Numbered from the stretch's first letter, positions 1 through 6,010 are shown. The stretch is 10,050 bases of DNA from an uncultured Blautia sp. (GCA_934408705.1 CAKRVL010000088.1:1-10050); one strand, 5' to 3'. Translations and numbers: made by a program. The notes: generated by a model from the letters alone, not told the origin.

Positions 1-1
1 A

Positions 2-1999
2 GATAAGATCACATTCAGCGGAGAATATCTGGATACTCTGGAAGCAGGCACTTATAAACTGACAGTTGCATATCATCCGCAGGGCGTGACAGAATACAAA
101 GGCGGTGACAAACCTGCCGACAGCCAGATCGCAGTAAATGTAAAACGTCAGACTGCTAATATAAAAATCACGAGTGTTCTTGCTAAAGAGTATGACGGAC
201 AGCCTGCAGATCTAGTGTACACAACAAACAGCAATGCCAAAGTAAAAGTTGAGTACAACGTAAATGGAACCTGGCAGACGGAAACTCCAACGCATGCTGG
301 TACTTATGAAGTAAAGGTAAGTGTACCTGAAAACGGTGATTTTACCGCTGCTTCAGATACGAAGACCTATACCATTAAGCCAAGAGAAGTGGTAATCTCT
401 GGAATTGTCGCAAATGAAAAGGTATATGATGGAACTGCGAATGCAGAACTGGATTACAGCAAAGCGGTATTTACAGGCCGGGTTAAGGGAGATACTCTTA
501 CGGTAAGTGCAGACGGTGCATTTGCTGACTGTAATGCAGCCAAAGGAAAAACAGTTACGATCACAAACCTGATACTGGGCGGCGTTTCAGCAGATAACTA
601 TGTTCTGGCTGCTAACGGACAGCAGACAAGTACCACAGCTGATATCAATCCGAAAGAGATTACCGTTACCATCACACCAAACGGTGGAATCTACGAAGGT
701 GCCATTATCCCTGCAACAGCGGCCCTGAACGGACTGGTTGGAGATGATAAGCCAGAGATTATTTTGACTTATACTGGCAAAGCAAACGACGGAACAGAGG
801 TAAATGGAACCGAGACACCGGTTCTCGCAGGAACTTATACGGTAACCGTGTCTATTACAGACAGCAACTATAACCTGAAAGCAGAAGGCACAACCGCAGA
901 ATTTGTTGTCACAAAAGCAACCCCAGGGCTTAGTGTAGCGGCTGTGTCAGACAAGAGTTACGGTGAGGGAGCCTTTAAGCTGGGAGTAAGCAATAAAGGT
1001 GATGGTTTAAAATCTTATGCAAGCAGCAATGACAAGGTTGTAAAAGTCGATGAGAAAGGTACGGTAACGATTGTTGGAGCAGGAACGGCAGCTTTGACGG
1101 TATCTCTTGCTGAGAGTGCGAATTATACTGCAGACAGGAAAGCAGTTACAGTAACCGTTGCTCCAAAGGCGATAACGGTAACAGCTGATAATCTGAAGAA
1201 GATCGCCGGTGAGGAAGATCCGGTTCTTACCTATATAGCAGATGGTCTGGCAGGAGAAGACACCCTGTCCGGAATTACCATGGAACGAAAAGCTGGTGAA
1301 AAGGTGGGAACCTATGCGGTCACAGCTTCCCAGGAGGCGGGCGCCAACCCGAATTACAGGATTACATTTAAGGAAGGTACTTTCACAATCCAGCAGGCTG
1401 ACCAGTCTAAACTGAAAGGAAAAGATGTTTACCGTCTGAAACTTTCGGCATTTTTCGCAAAGGGAAAAGCAAAGAAGAACAGCATTACCCTTTCCTGGAA
1501 GAAATATGCTGGTGCAACAGGCTACGATGTCTACTGGCGTTACTGTGACGGAAGCATAAATTATAAAAAAGTCGGAACTGTCAAAAACGGAAAACTTTCC
1601 ATAACCCATAAGAAGCTGAAGAAAGACCGTGAATATAAGTACTTTATTGCAGCTTATAAGATGGTGGAAGGAAGAAAGATCTATATTGCAAAATCCAATG
1701 GCGTGCATGTTGCAATGAAACAGGCTGCCACAACAAACGTAGCTTCCATCAAGGTGAATAAGAAAAAGGTTACCTTGGAAGTCGGAAAAACTTTCACGCT
1801 GAAGTGCGAGGTCAAAGCGGAGAACAGCAGCAAAAAGCTGGTTTCCCACACAAGTTCTTACCGCTATTACACCACTAACAGCAAAGTGGCAACAGTAAGT
1901 AAAGCAGGTGTGATCAAGGCAAAAGGGAAAGGAACCTGCAGCATTTATGTGCTTGCGAACAACGGTGTGTATAAAAAAGTGAAGGTAAAAGTGAAATAA
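2..1999 (+). CDS. Large secreted surface protein with MBG/YDG, FN3-like and Big_2 repeats (5' end outside window)
   Basis: The reading frame is open from base 2 to the TAA at 1997-1999, so the true start lies upstream; the GTG at 86 is only an internal codon. Counting residues from that GTG, I see about seven beta-rich units: a YDG/Ig-like unit (24-98), an MBG/YDG unit starting at KVYDGTANAELDY (101-190), another (191-277), a Big-like unit (279-358), an MBG_2-like unit (362-436, KAITVTADNLKKIAGEEDPV), an FN3-like domain (448-545) and a C-terminal Big_2-like domain (552-637). Repeated AGTY-V and NY signatures mark unit ends. The last two domains are rich in Lys. There is no LPXTG motif or C-terminal membrane anchor, so the protein is either released or held by its unseen N-terminal part. 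Domain families are recognised by eye. An adhesin or cell-surface scaffold role is inferred. The next gene starts 11 bases downstream, which suggests co-transcription. Confidence 0.88.
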   Translation, partial: DKITFSGEYLDTLEAGTYKLTVAYHPQGVTEYKGGDKPADSQIAVNVKRQTANIKITSVLAKEYDGQPADLVYTTNSNAKVKVEYNVNGTWQTETPTHAGTYEVKVSVPENGDFTAASDTKTYTIKPREVVISGIVANEKVYDGTANAELDYSKAVFTGRVKGDTLTVSADGAFADCNAAKGKTVTITNLILGGVSADNYVLAANGQQTSTTADINPKEITVTITPNGGIYEGAIIPATAALNGLVGDDKPEIILTYTGKANDGTEVNGTETPVLAGTYTVTVSITDSNYNLKAEGTTAEFVVTKATPGLSVAAVSDKSYGEGAFKLGVSNKGDGLKSYASSNDKVVKVDEKGTVTIVGAGTAALTVSLAESANYTADRKAVTVTVAPKAITVTADNLKKIAGEEDPVLTYIADGLAGEDTLSGITMERKAGEKVGTYAVTASQEAGANPNYRITFKEGTFTIQQADQSKLKGKDVYRLKLSAFFAKGKAKKNSITLSWKKYAGATGYDVYWRYCDGSINYKKVGTVKNGKLSITHKKLKKDREYKYFIAAYKMVEGRKIYIAKSNGVHVAMKQAATTNVASIKVNKKKVTLEVGKTFTLKCEVKAENSSKKLVSHTSSYRYYTTNSKVATVSKAGVIKAKGKGTCSIYVLANNGVYKKVKVKVK

Positions 2000-2010
2000 G
2001 GAGAGCAATA

Positions 2011-2349
2011 ATGCGGACAGAACAGGAAAGAATGGAACTGATTCGTAAAAAAACATTGGAAATACGGAAAAAAGAGCAGAAGCGCAGACAGCGTATCCAG
2101 GATTTTGGATGCGTGGCAGCCTGTGTGATCCTGATCGTATGCCTGGGGATTTTGATGCCGCAGGTGGCAAACCAGCCAGCATATACAATGGACGCTTTTT
2201 TTCCGGGCGCAGCCAGTATTTTTGAAAATAACAGTGCACAGGGGTATATCCTGATGGGAATGATCTGTTTTCTGTTAGGCATATGCGTGACAGTTTTGTT
2301 ATACCGCCTGCACCGGAAAAACAGGGAGAATCAGTCTGATGAATTTTGA
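2011..2349 (+). CDS. Small two-helix membrane protein with basic cytoplasmic N-terminus, function unknown
   Basis: This is a 112-residue protein with ATG at 2011 and a strong ribosome site (AAGGAGAG) that overlaps the stop codon of the surface-protein gene. Residues 6-30 form a strongly basic, probably helical segment (RKKTLEIRKKEQKRRQR). Hydrophobic helices follow at about 32-50 and 79-98, joined by an outside loop of about 28 residues (51-78), and the tail is basic. By the positive-inside rule both ends are cytoplasmic. I recognise no family. The basic helix followed by a membrane segment resembles some anti-sigma-like or small regulatory membrane proteins of Clostridia, and a PrsW protease lies two genes downstream, so it could be a protease substrate or a partner of the surface protein. 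That is inference only. The 3' end overlaps the next gene by 11 bases, so translation is probably coupled. Confidence 0.8.
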   Translation: MRTEQERMELIRKKTLEIRKKEQKRRQRIQDFGCVAACVILIVCLGILMPQVANQPAYTMDAFFPGAASIFENNSAQGYILMGMICFLLGICVTVLLYRLHRKNRENQSDEF

Positions 2350-2953
2350 AATCGTAGATAATATATTTCAGATCCTCGTGTTGTTTTGCGTAATGACTGC
2401 ATCTGCTGTAACTGCCTGTAAGAAAAAGAGCAGGGATTTTCTGCTCCTTGCAGGCGGCTACGGCTGCTTTATGATGGGAACTCTCTACTATGTACTGTAT
2501 CTTATCATTATGGGAAAGGTGCCGCAGGTTTTCTATGTGGCAGAGATTTCCTGGCTGGCTGCATATTTATTCTTTTTATCTCTTTCTTTATCCAGAAGGA
2601 ATCTGCGCGGAAGGCTTCCTGGTGCTGCCTCTGTTTTTGGAACACTGCTGATCCTGTGTCTGGTTATGGCTTTTCAGATATTTGGACCATCCCTGTTTTT
2701 TTCAGGCTGCTTTGGAATTACTGTGGGTACCATTGTCCTTAGATGTATGGAAGTGCTAAGAAGAGAACGTGAACATCATCTTCTGGATGGAATTATGCTG
2801 TTAGTGGCATGGCTGCAGGTAGCATTGTATATTGTGTCTGAATTTATTAAAAATTATACCAGATTTAATCTTTACTTTGCAGTGGATATTATGTTGACTC
2901 TTACACTGGCATATCTGTTTTTTGCCCTGCGAAAAGAGGTGGAACGAGGATGA
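2339..2953 (+). CDS. Polytopic membrane protein (about 7 helices), function unknown
   Basis: This is a 204-residue, strongly hydrophobic protein starting at ATG 2339, inside the last codons of the preceding gene. Predicted membrane segments lie at about 9-26, 35-57, 66-85, 96-113, 118-137, 147-168 and 176-197, separated by short basic loops (CKKKSR, SRRNLRGR, RREREHH). There is no soluble catalytic domain and no conserved motif that I recognise. The layout, seven helices with almost no loops, resembles small sensory or scaffold membrane modules rather than a transporter. It is flanked by the two-helix protein and the PrsW protease with overlaps of 11 and 4 bases, so the three are very likely translated together and may form one membrane complex. 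The function is unknown. Confidence 0.8.
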   Translation: MNFEIVDNIFQILVLFCVMTASAVTACKKKSRDFLLLAGGYGCFMMGTLYYVLYLIIMGKVPQVFYVAEISWLAAYLFFLSLSLSRRNLRGRLPGAASVFGTLLILCLVMAFQIFGPSLFFSGCFGITVGTIVLRCMEVLRREREHHLLDGIMLLVAWLQVALYIVSEFIKNYTRFNLYFAVDIMLTLTLAYLFFALRKEVERG

Positions 2954-3594
2954 GTTACTATATTGAGAATATTTTTCTGTGTCTTGCAGTTCCCCTTATT
3001 TTGAGCCTTTTATTCCGAAAAGGGAAACAACGGACTTTTACGGTATTTGTGATCCTGGGAATGGGAAGCTGCCTTTTGTCCGCCTATGTGAGCAGTTTTT
3101 TTGCGGGCTGTTATGGGGCTGATCCTGCGGTGGCGGTGATGGAGATCACGCCTGCCTGCGAGGAAGTAATAAAATTTCTTCCACTTTTGTTCTATCTGCT
3201 GGTGTTTGAGCCTGACAGGCACAATATCGTATCCCCGGCTATTGGAATTGCCGTTGGATTCGCTACTTTTGAAAATGTATGTTATCTTACGGAAAATGGG
3301 GCAGCGGATTTTTCCTATGTGCTGATTCGTGGTGTGTCAGCTGGTTCCCTCCACCTTTTGTGCGGAATTGCACTTGGCTGCGGAATCGCCTATGTGTTTC
3401 AGAAAAAATGGATCATGGTCACCGGAACCATCGGGGCGCTTGGAGCCTGTGTGGTTTTTCATGGGATTTATAATATTCTGATCACTACAAAAGGAAAATG
3501 GAATGTGGCCGGGTATCTGTTTCCTATTGGGATGATATTGATGTTTTGGCTGGTAAAGAAATTTCGAATTTATGAGAGGATAGAGGTTGAGTGA
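2950..3594 (+). CDS. PrsW-family intramembrane metalloprotease
   Basis: This is a 214-residue multipass membrane protein whose ATG overlaps the previous stop (ATGA). It shows the PrsW signature in order: CEEVIKF (Glu71, Glu72, Lys75), GFATFENVCYL (Glu108), SLHLLCGIALG (His135) and VVFHGIYN (His171). These acidic and His residues in membrane helices are the expected metal ligands and catalytic residues of the PrsW/CAAX-protease (Abi) superfamily. B. subtilis PrsW performs the first cut of the anti-sigma factor RsiW, which leads to sigma-W release. No sigma factor or classic RsiW-like gene is visible here, so the substrate is unknown. The two-helix protein at 2011-2349 or the surface protein are candidates by context. 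All signature residues are intact, so activity is plausible. It appears to be the last gene of the operon; no clear terminator hairpin follows. Confidence 0.88.
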   Translation: MSYYIENIFLCLAVPLILSLLFRKGKQRTFTVFVILGMGSCLLSAYVSSFFAGCYGADPAVAVMEITPACEEVIKFLPLLFYLLVFEPDRHNIVSPAIGIAVGFATFENVCYLTENGAADFSYVLIRGVSAGSLHLLCGIALGCGIAYVFQKKWIMVTGTIGALGACVVFHGIYNILITTKGKWNVAGYLFPIGMILMFWLVKKFRIYERIEVE

Positions 3595-3664
3595 AAAGAA
3601 ATTTGAGGTGTAGCATATATGGCGAAAAAATGGTACACTGAATAAAGAACTTATATAACACGCT

Positions 3665-3689
3665 CTAGAACTTAAGTGCCAATTTCTAG
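3665..3689. promoter_or_regulatory. Inverted repeat upstream of the DUF3990-like gene
   Basis: In the 116-base gap before the DUF3990-like gene, CTAGAA (3665-3670) and TTCTAG (3684-3689) form a 6-bp inverted repeat, 22 bases before the start codon. It could be an operator for autoregulation. An extended -10-like sequence, TGG followed by TACACT (3634-3639), lies just upstream but has no good -35 partner. Both calls are weak because short AT-rich repeats occur by chance. Confidence 0.25.
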
Positions 3690-3710
3690 TTTTCATTAGG
3701 AGATAGGATT

Positions 3711-4193
3711 ATGGAGAATAATTTGTTGTATCATGGAAGTGCTATGGAAGTTATTTACCCGGAAATCAGAATAACCAGATATACCAAAGATTTTTCATGG
3801 GGATTCTATTGCACCAATAGTTATGAACAGGCTTACCGCTGGGCTGATCGAAGATCCTCCCATGGAATTGTAAATGTTTATAAATACACGGAAAATCCAG
3901 AATTAAAGATTTTGCATTTCCCTGAAATGAATGATGAGTGGCTTGACTTTATTGCCAGATGTCGTTCTGGAGAAAGCCATCCCTATGATATAGTAGAAGG
4001 ACCGATGGCTGATGATACAATATGGGATTTTGTAAATGGCTTTATGTCGGGAAAGATTCCAAGAAATGTATTTTGGGAATACGCAAAATTCAAGCATCCT
4101 ACACATCAGATCAGTTTTCATACAATAAACGCACTGCGGTGCCTGGAATTTGAAAGGAGTGAGCCGATTTATGACCGAGAAACAGAAAGATGA
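3711..4193 (+). CDS. DUF3990-like protein, probable ADP-ribosyltransferase fold, putative toxin
   Basis: This is a 160-residue soluble protein with ATG at 3711 and an AGGAGA ribosome site 7 bases ahead. It carries the DUF3990 pattern: LLYHGS near the N-terminus (5-10), DFSWGFYCT with a following EQAYRWA (27-45), VNVYKY, YDIVEGPMADD (92-102) and HQISFHT close to the C-terminus (132-138). From memory, this family is placed in the ADP-ribosyltransferase fold group, where the YHG His binds NAD and a late Gln/Glu is catalytic; here Gln133 is the visible candidate. DUF3990 genes often sit beside DUF3791 genes in toxin-antitoxin-like pairs, and here the downstream DUF3791-like gene overlaps it by 23 bases. 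No signal peptide is seen, so it probably acts in the cytoplasm. Family assignment is by eye; target and activity are unknown. Confidence 0.8.
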   Translation: MENNLLYHGSAMEVIYPEIRITRYTKDFSWGFYCTNSYEQAYRWADRRSSHGIVNVYKYTENPELKILHFPEMNDEWLDFIARCRSGESHPYDIVEGPMADDTIWDFVNGFMSGKIPRNVFWEYAKFKHPTHQISFHTINALRCLEFERSEPIYDRETER

Positions 4194-4614
4194 TATCTAT
4201 TATGTGTGCAGTTTAATTGAATTTATAGCACGTAAGACCAAGAACCACAGACAGGATGTGATCCGATATTTCTCTAAAAAAGATATCCAGAGACAGCTTC
4301 GGCTTGCAGAAGTGAACCACTGTCTTTCCTTTGAACAGGTATCTGATGAGTTAATTGAAGATTATGGGATTAAAAATGGAGATTTTGATACGGTTAAAGA
4401 GTGCAGATATGAAGTTCCATCTGTTACATCTATTGGGATGCTCTATCAGGAACTGGTTTTATCCACAATGAAGGAGGAAGATGCCAGCCAAGGAATCATA
4501 GACGTTTTTTCATCATTCATAACAGATGAAATTTCTGATTTTAATTCCAGCGTGTATTATACAAATCCAGATTATCTGCGGTGCTCCTATTTGAGTGGAG
4601 AGATGTTGGCATAA
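4171..4614 (+). CDS. DUF3791-like protein with C-terminal extension, putative antitoxin or partner
   Basis: I chose ATG 4171, giving 147 residues (MTEKQKDDIYYVCSLIEF...), because AAAGGAG lies at 4153-4159. The in-frame TTG at 4150 sits upstream of that site. Residues 1-75 resemble DUF3791: a helix with a C-x-IEFIARK pattern, a middle DVIRYFSKKDIQRQL segment, and a late DELIEDYGI helix. DUF3791 proteins are usually only about 70-80 residues long, whereas this one carries about 70 further residues (78-147) of mostly helical, acidic sequence that I do not recognise. The start lies inside the DUF3990-like gene, so the two are made in fixed ratio, as in toxin-antitoxin pairs. An antitoxin role is inferred from context. 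A terminator-like hairpin follows within 5 bases of the stop. Confidence 0.72.
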   Translation: MTEKQKDDIYYVCSLIEFIARKTKNHRQDVIRYFSKKDIQRQLRLAEVNHCLSFEQVSDELIEDYGIKNGDFDTVKECRYEVPSVTSIGMLYQELVLSTMKEEDASQGIIDVFSSFITDEISDFNSSVYYTNPDYLRCSYLSGEMLA

Positions 4615-4616
4615 TA

Positions 4617-4641
4617 AAGGGGGAGCAAAGTCCCCCCCCTT
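4617..4641. terminator. G/C-rich hairpin between converging genes, probable two-way terminator
   Basis: GGGGGA (4619-4624) and TCCCCC (4631-4636) form a short stem around the loop GCAAAG. On the plus strand the remaining C residues and GAATTTTT follow; on the minus strand TTTATTAT follows. It lies between the stop of the DUF3791-like gene and the end of the converging Fic pseudogene. The run of eight C residues (4632-4639) allows other pairings. There is no perfect T-run directly after the stem, so confidence is moderate. Confidence 0.5.
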
Positions 4642-4671
4642 GAATTTTTCTGCCAGAAAGTCTGCTTGGGT

Positions 4672-5315
4672 TCAAAGCTTAATATATTTCTGACTTCTGC
4701 TCCTGGGCTTATCCGGGATAGTCATGCGGATCAGATCAAGCTTAATGGCAGGATGTAAATAATTTTTTCGGAAAGTTTCTTTTGATTTCAAATCTAGTTT
4801 TTCCATTAGTGCGCTGCTGGTATAAGGAATGTCATATTCCATTACAGAAAGTAGTTTCTGAACATAATCTGAGAGCAGATGGTTTTCTTCATTGATCTGG
4901 GCCGGGATGTCATCCAGAATTTTATCAATCTGTGACAGCATAAATTCAATAAAGTCAGTGGAAGAGCCTGCCCTATGGCATTGGGCGATTGCGTCATAAT
5001 ATTCAGTCTGGAATTTCTCAATCTGGCTTTCGATAGGAATATATTCAAACATAGGCTTCCATTTTGCGAGAATAGCGGTGTGCCATAGCCTTGCCATTCT
5101 GCCATTTCCATCAGAAAATGGATGGATAAAAACAAATTCATAGTGGAACACGCTGGCAAGAATCAAAGGATGGATTTAATGCGGTTGTTTCGTCTAAGGT
5201 GCGGCTTGGATTCAAGGCTGCTGGTAGCTGTAATGCGTCCGATTTTTTCTGAAATAGAGGACACATATGTTAGTATTTTGTTGGTAATGGTAAAAGGTGG
5301 TGCGTAATCTCCCAT
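4672..5315 (-). pseudogene. Fic/DOC family protein (AMPylase type), disrupted by an internal deletion and frameshift
   Basis: The minus strand holds both ends of one Fic protein in different frames. The N-terminal part begins at ATG 5313-5315 after a GGAGGT site, reads MGDYAPPFTITNKIL through LRRNNRIKSI, and stops at 5163-5165. The C-terminal part continues in another frame with HPLILASVFHYEF, the Fic motif HPFSDGNGRMAR, and a C-terminal winged-helix-like region ending IKL. In intact relatives I would expect roughly 110-130 residues between RIxSI and HPLI, including the inhibitory (S/T)xxxE(G/N) motif and the flap region. These are missing, and the junction lies near CATCC (5168-5172). Fic enzymes usually transfer AMP to hydroxyl side chains of target proteins. 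The remnant could start at TTG 5164-5166, but it has no ribosome site and lacks much of the fold, so I judge it inactive. Confidence 0.85.
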
Positions 5316-5337
5316 AAAATACCTCCGTGTATAATGA

Positions 5338-5373
5338 TTAACTTGCTTATTAACTTGCGTATTTTCTTGCTTA
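5338..5373. repeat. Three tandem 12-bp repeats, probable operator of the Fic gene
   Basis: Three contiguous 12-base units fill 5338-5373 exactly: TTAACTTGCTTA, TTAACTTGCGTA and TTTTCTTGCTTA. CTTGC recurs at 5342, 5354 and 5366. The array begins directly next to the minus-strand -10 box (5374-5379) and ends about 20 bases before the ribosome site, so it covers the expected transcription start and leader of the Fic gene. Such iterated sites usually bind a repressor cooperatively. The binding protein is unknown. Confidence 0.55.
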
Positions 5374-5402
5374 ATTATACATGGGAAGAAAGAAAAAAAC
5401 AA
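5374..5402 (-). promoter_or_regulatory. Promoter of the Fic pseudogene
   Basis: On the minus strand TTGTTT (5397-5402) is followed after 17 bases by a perfect TATAAT (5374-5379). The start codon lies about 50 bases downstream behind GGAGGT. The -35 box matches only partly, but the spacing and the -10 box are ideal. The promoter and ribosome site look intact although the coding region is broken, which suggests a recent loss of function. Confidence 0.55.
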
Positions 5403-5473
5403 TTTCTGTTTTTGAAGAATTTGAGTGAGGGTGGTTAAAAGCTGTCCTCATTTTTGCGTCGGAGGAAACTGAT

Positions 5474-5512
5474 TTGGGTACTTGAAATGCAATCTTGGGT
5501 ATATTTTGGGTA
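5474..5512. repeat. TTGGGTA triplet, possible old recombination-site arm region
   Basis: TTGGGTA occurs three times in 39 bases, at 5474-5480, 5495-5501 and 5506-5512. It lies in a gene-free stretch (5403-5587) beyond the Fic pseudogene. Further on, 5552-5578 reads ACCCCAAAATCCCGC followed by AAACCCTTATAA, which resembles noncoding sequence I associate with tyrosine-integrase elements of Lachnospiraceae. That is memory, not proof. No integrase gene is present in the window. I see no gene in this stretch. Confidence 0.25.
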
Positions 5513-5587
5513 CGAGGGGTAAATGTTACAGAAATATTACAAGAATGGTGAACCCCAAAATCCCGCAAACCCTTATAAATCCAAAGA

Positions 5588-5830
5588 GAAACACCCGGTA
5601 GGGGAGCTACCGGGTGTTTCGAGGGGAGTATAAATAATTAAATAAGGGGTTATGTAAAAAAATTTTTGAAGGGTAAATTCTTTTACAAGAACGATTATAA
5701 TATAAATTGGAAAAAAAAGCAATATCATTTTGATGAATATTCGCGCTGCAATTGGTTACAATACACAAAGTAATCTGAAAACAGCTGCTGAATGGGAAGT
5801 GGATCCCATGAGGCAGCACTAGACAGGAGG
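5588..5830 (+). other. Structured noncoding region upstream of the small Ser/Asn/Lys-rich gene
   Basis: This gene-free stretch holds three separate hairpins. First, a perfect 14-bp stem (5588-5601 with 5607-5620; arm GAAACACCCGGTAG, loop GGGAG). Second, an AT-rich 13-position stem with one mismatch (5653-5665 with 5675-5687, loop TTGAAGGGT). Third, a two-part stem just before the ribosome site (GCTGC 5784-5788 with GCAGC 5813-5817, and ATGGG 5792-5796 with CCCAT 5805-5809). It may be a long leader, a small RNA, or a terminator followed by a leader. TATAAT occurs at 5696-5701 and TACAAT at 5757-5762, but neither has a good -35 at normal spacing. No known riboswitch class is recognised. Confidence 0.4.
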
Positions 5831-5839
5831 AGCACTCAA

Positions 5840-6010
5840 ATGGCTAAAAATTATGAGTCTGAAAGCAAAAACAGCAAAAATTCTACAGGTAAATCTTATG
5901 AGAGTGAAATGAATTCTCAGGATTGCAAAAACAGTTATGGGAAGAACAGCAGTAAGAATAAGAACCGTAATTCTTACAAGTCTGAGGAGGATACTACCTC
6001 CAGATATTAA
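5840..6010 (+). CDS. 56-residue Ser/Asn/Lys/Tyr-rich disordered protein, function unknown
   Basis: ATG 5840 is preceded by a perfect AGGAGG (5825-5830) at 9 bases, so I use this start and not the in-frame ATG at 5792, which lies inside a leader hairpin. The protein has 13 Ser, 9 Asn, 9 Lys, 6 Glu and 5 Tyr in 56 residues and contains no Leu, Ile, Val, Phe, Trp, Pro or His. It should be unfolded in isolation and very soluble. Tyr residues at 5, 20, 33 and 46 mark a loose 13-15-residue repeat (KNYESES, KSYESEM, NSYGKNS, NSYKSEE). Short proteins of this composition occur in Clostridia, where some are annotated as spore-associated; I cannot assign this one. A terminator-like hairpin follows 10 bases after the stop, so it is probably a single-gene unit and, given its ribosome site, potentially highly expressed. 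Confidence 0.72.
   Translation: MAKNYESESKNSKNSTGKSYESEMNSQDCKNSYGKNSSKNKNRNSYKSEEDTTSRY

Noticed and set aside
1007..2239. A 410-residue open frame on the minus strand inside the surface-protein gene
   Set aside because: It runs across two well-supported plus-strand genes, has no ribosome site or recognisable motif, and its Cys/Phe/Ser/His-rich composition is typical of an antisense shadow.
4150..4170. TTG start that would lengthen the DUF3791-like protein by seven residues
   Set aside because: The ribosome site AAAGGAG lies after this TTG and fits ATG 4171.
4842..5159. A second minus-strand open frame of 105 residues over the Fic region
   Set aside because: It is another frame of the Fic C-terminal part and lacks the HPFSDGNGR motif.
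5338..5373. CRISPR array
   Set aside because: The repeats are only 12 bases and contiguous, with no spacers.
5316..5402. Extension of the Fic reading frame upstream to 5402 through the 12-bp repeats
   Set aside because: The 12-base unit keeps the frame open by chance of length. GGAGGT next to ATG 5315, the family-like PPFTITNKI start and the promoter at 5374-5402 place the start at 5315.
5792..5839. In-frame ATG 48 bases upstream of the small Ser/Asn/Lys-rich gene
   Set aside because: It lies within a hairpin, has no ribosome site, and a perfect AGGAGG precedes ATG 5840.
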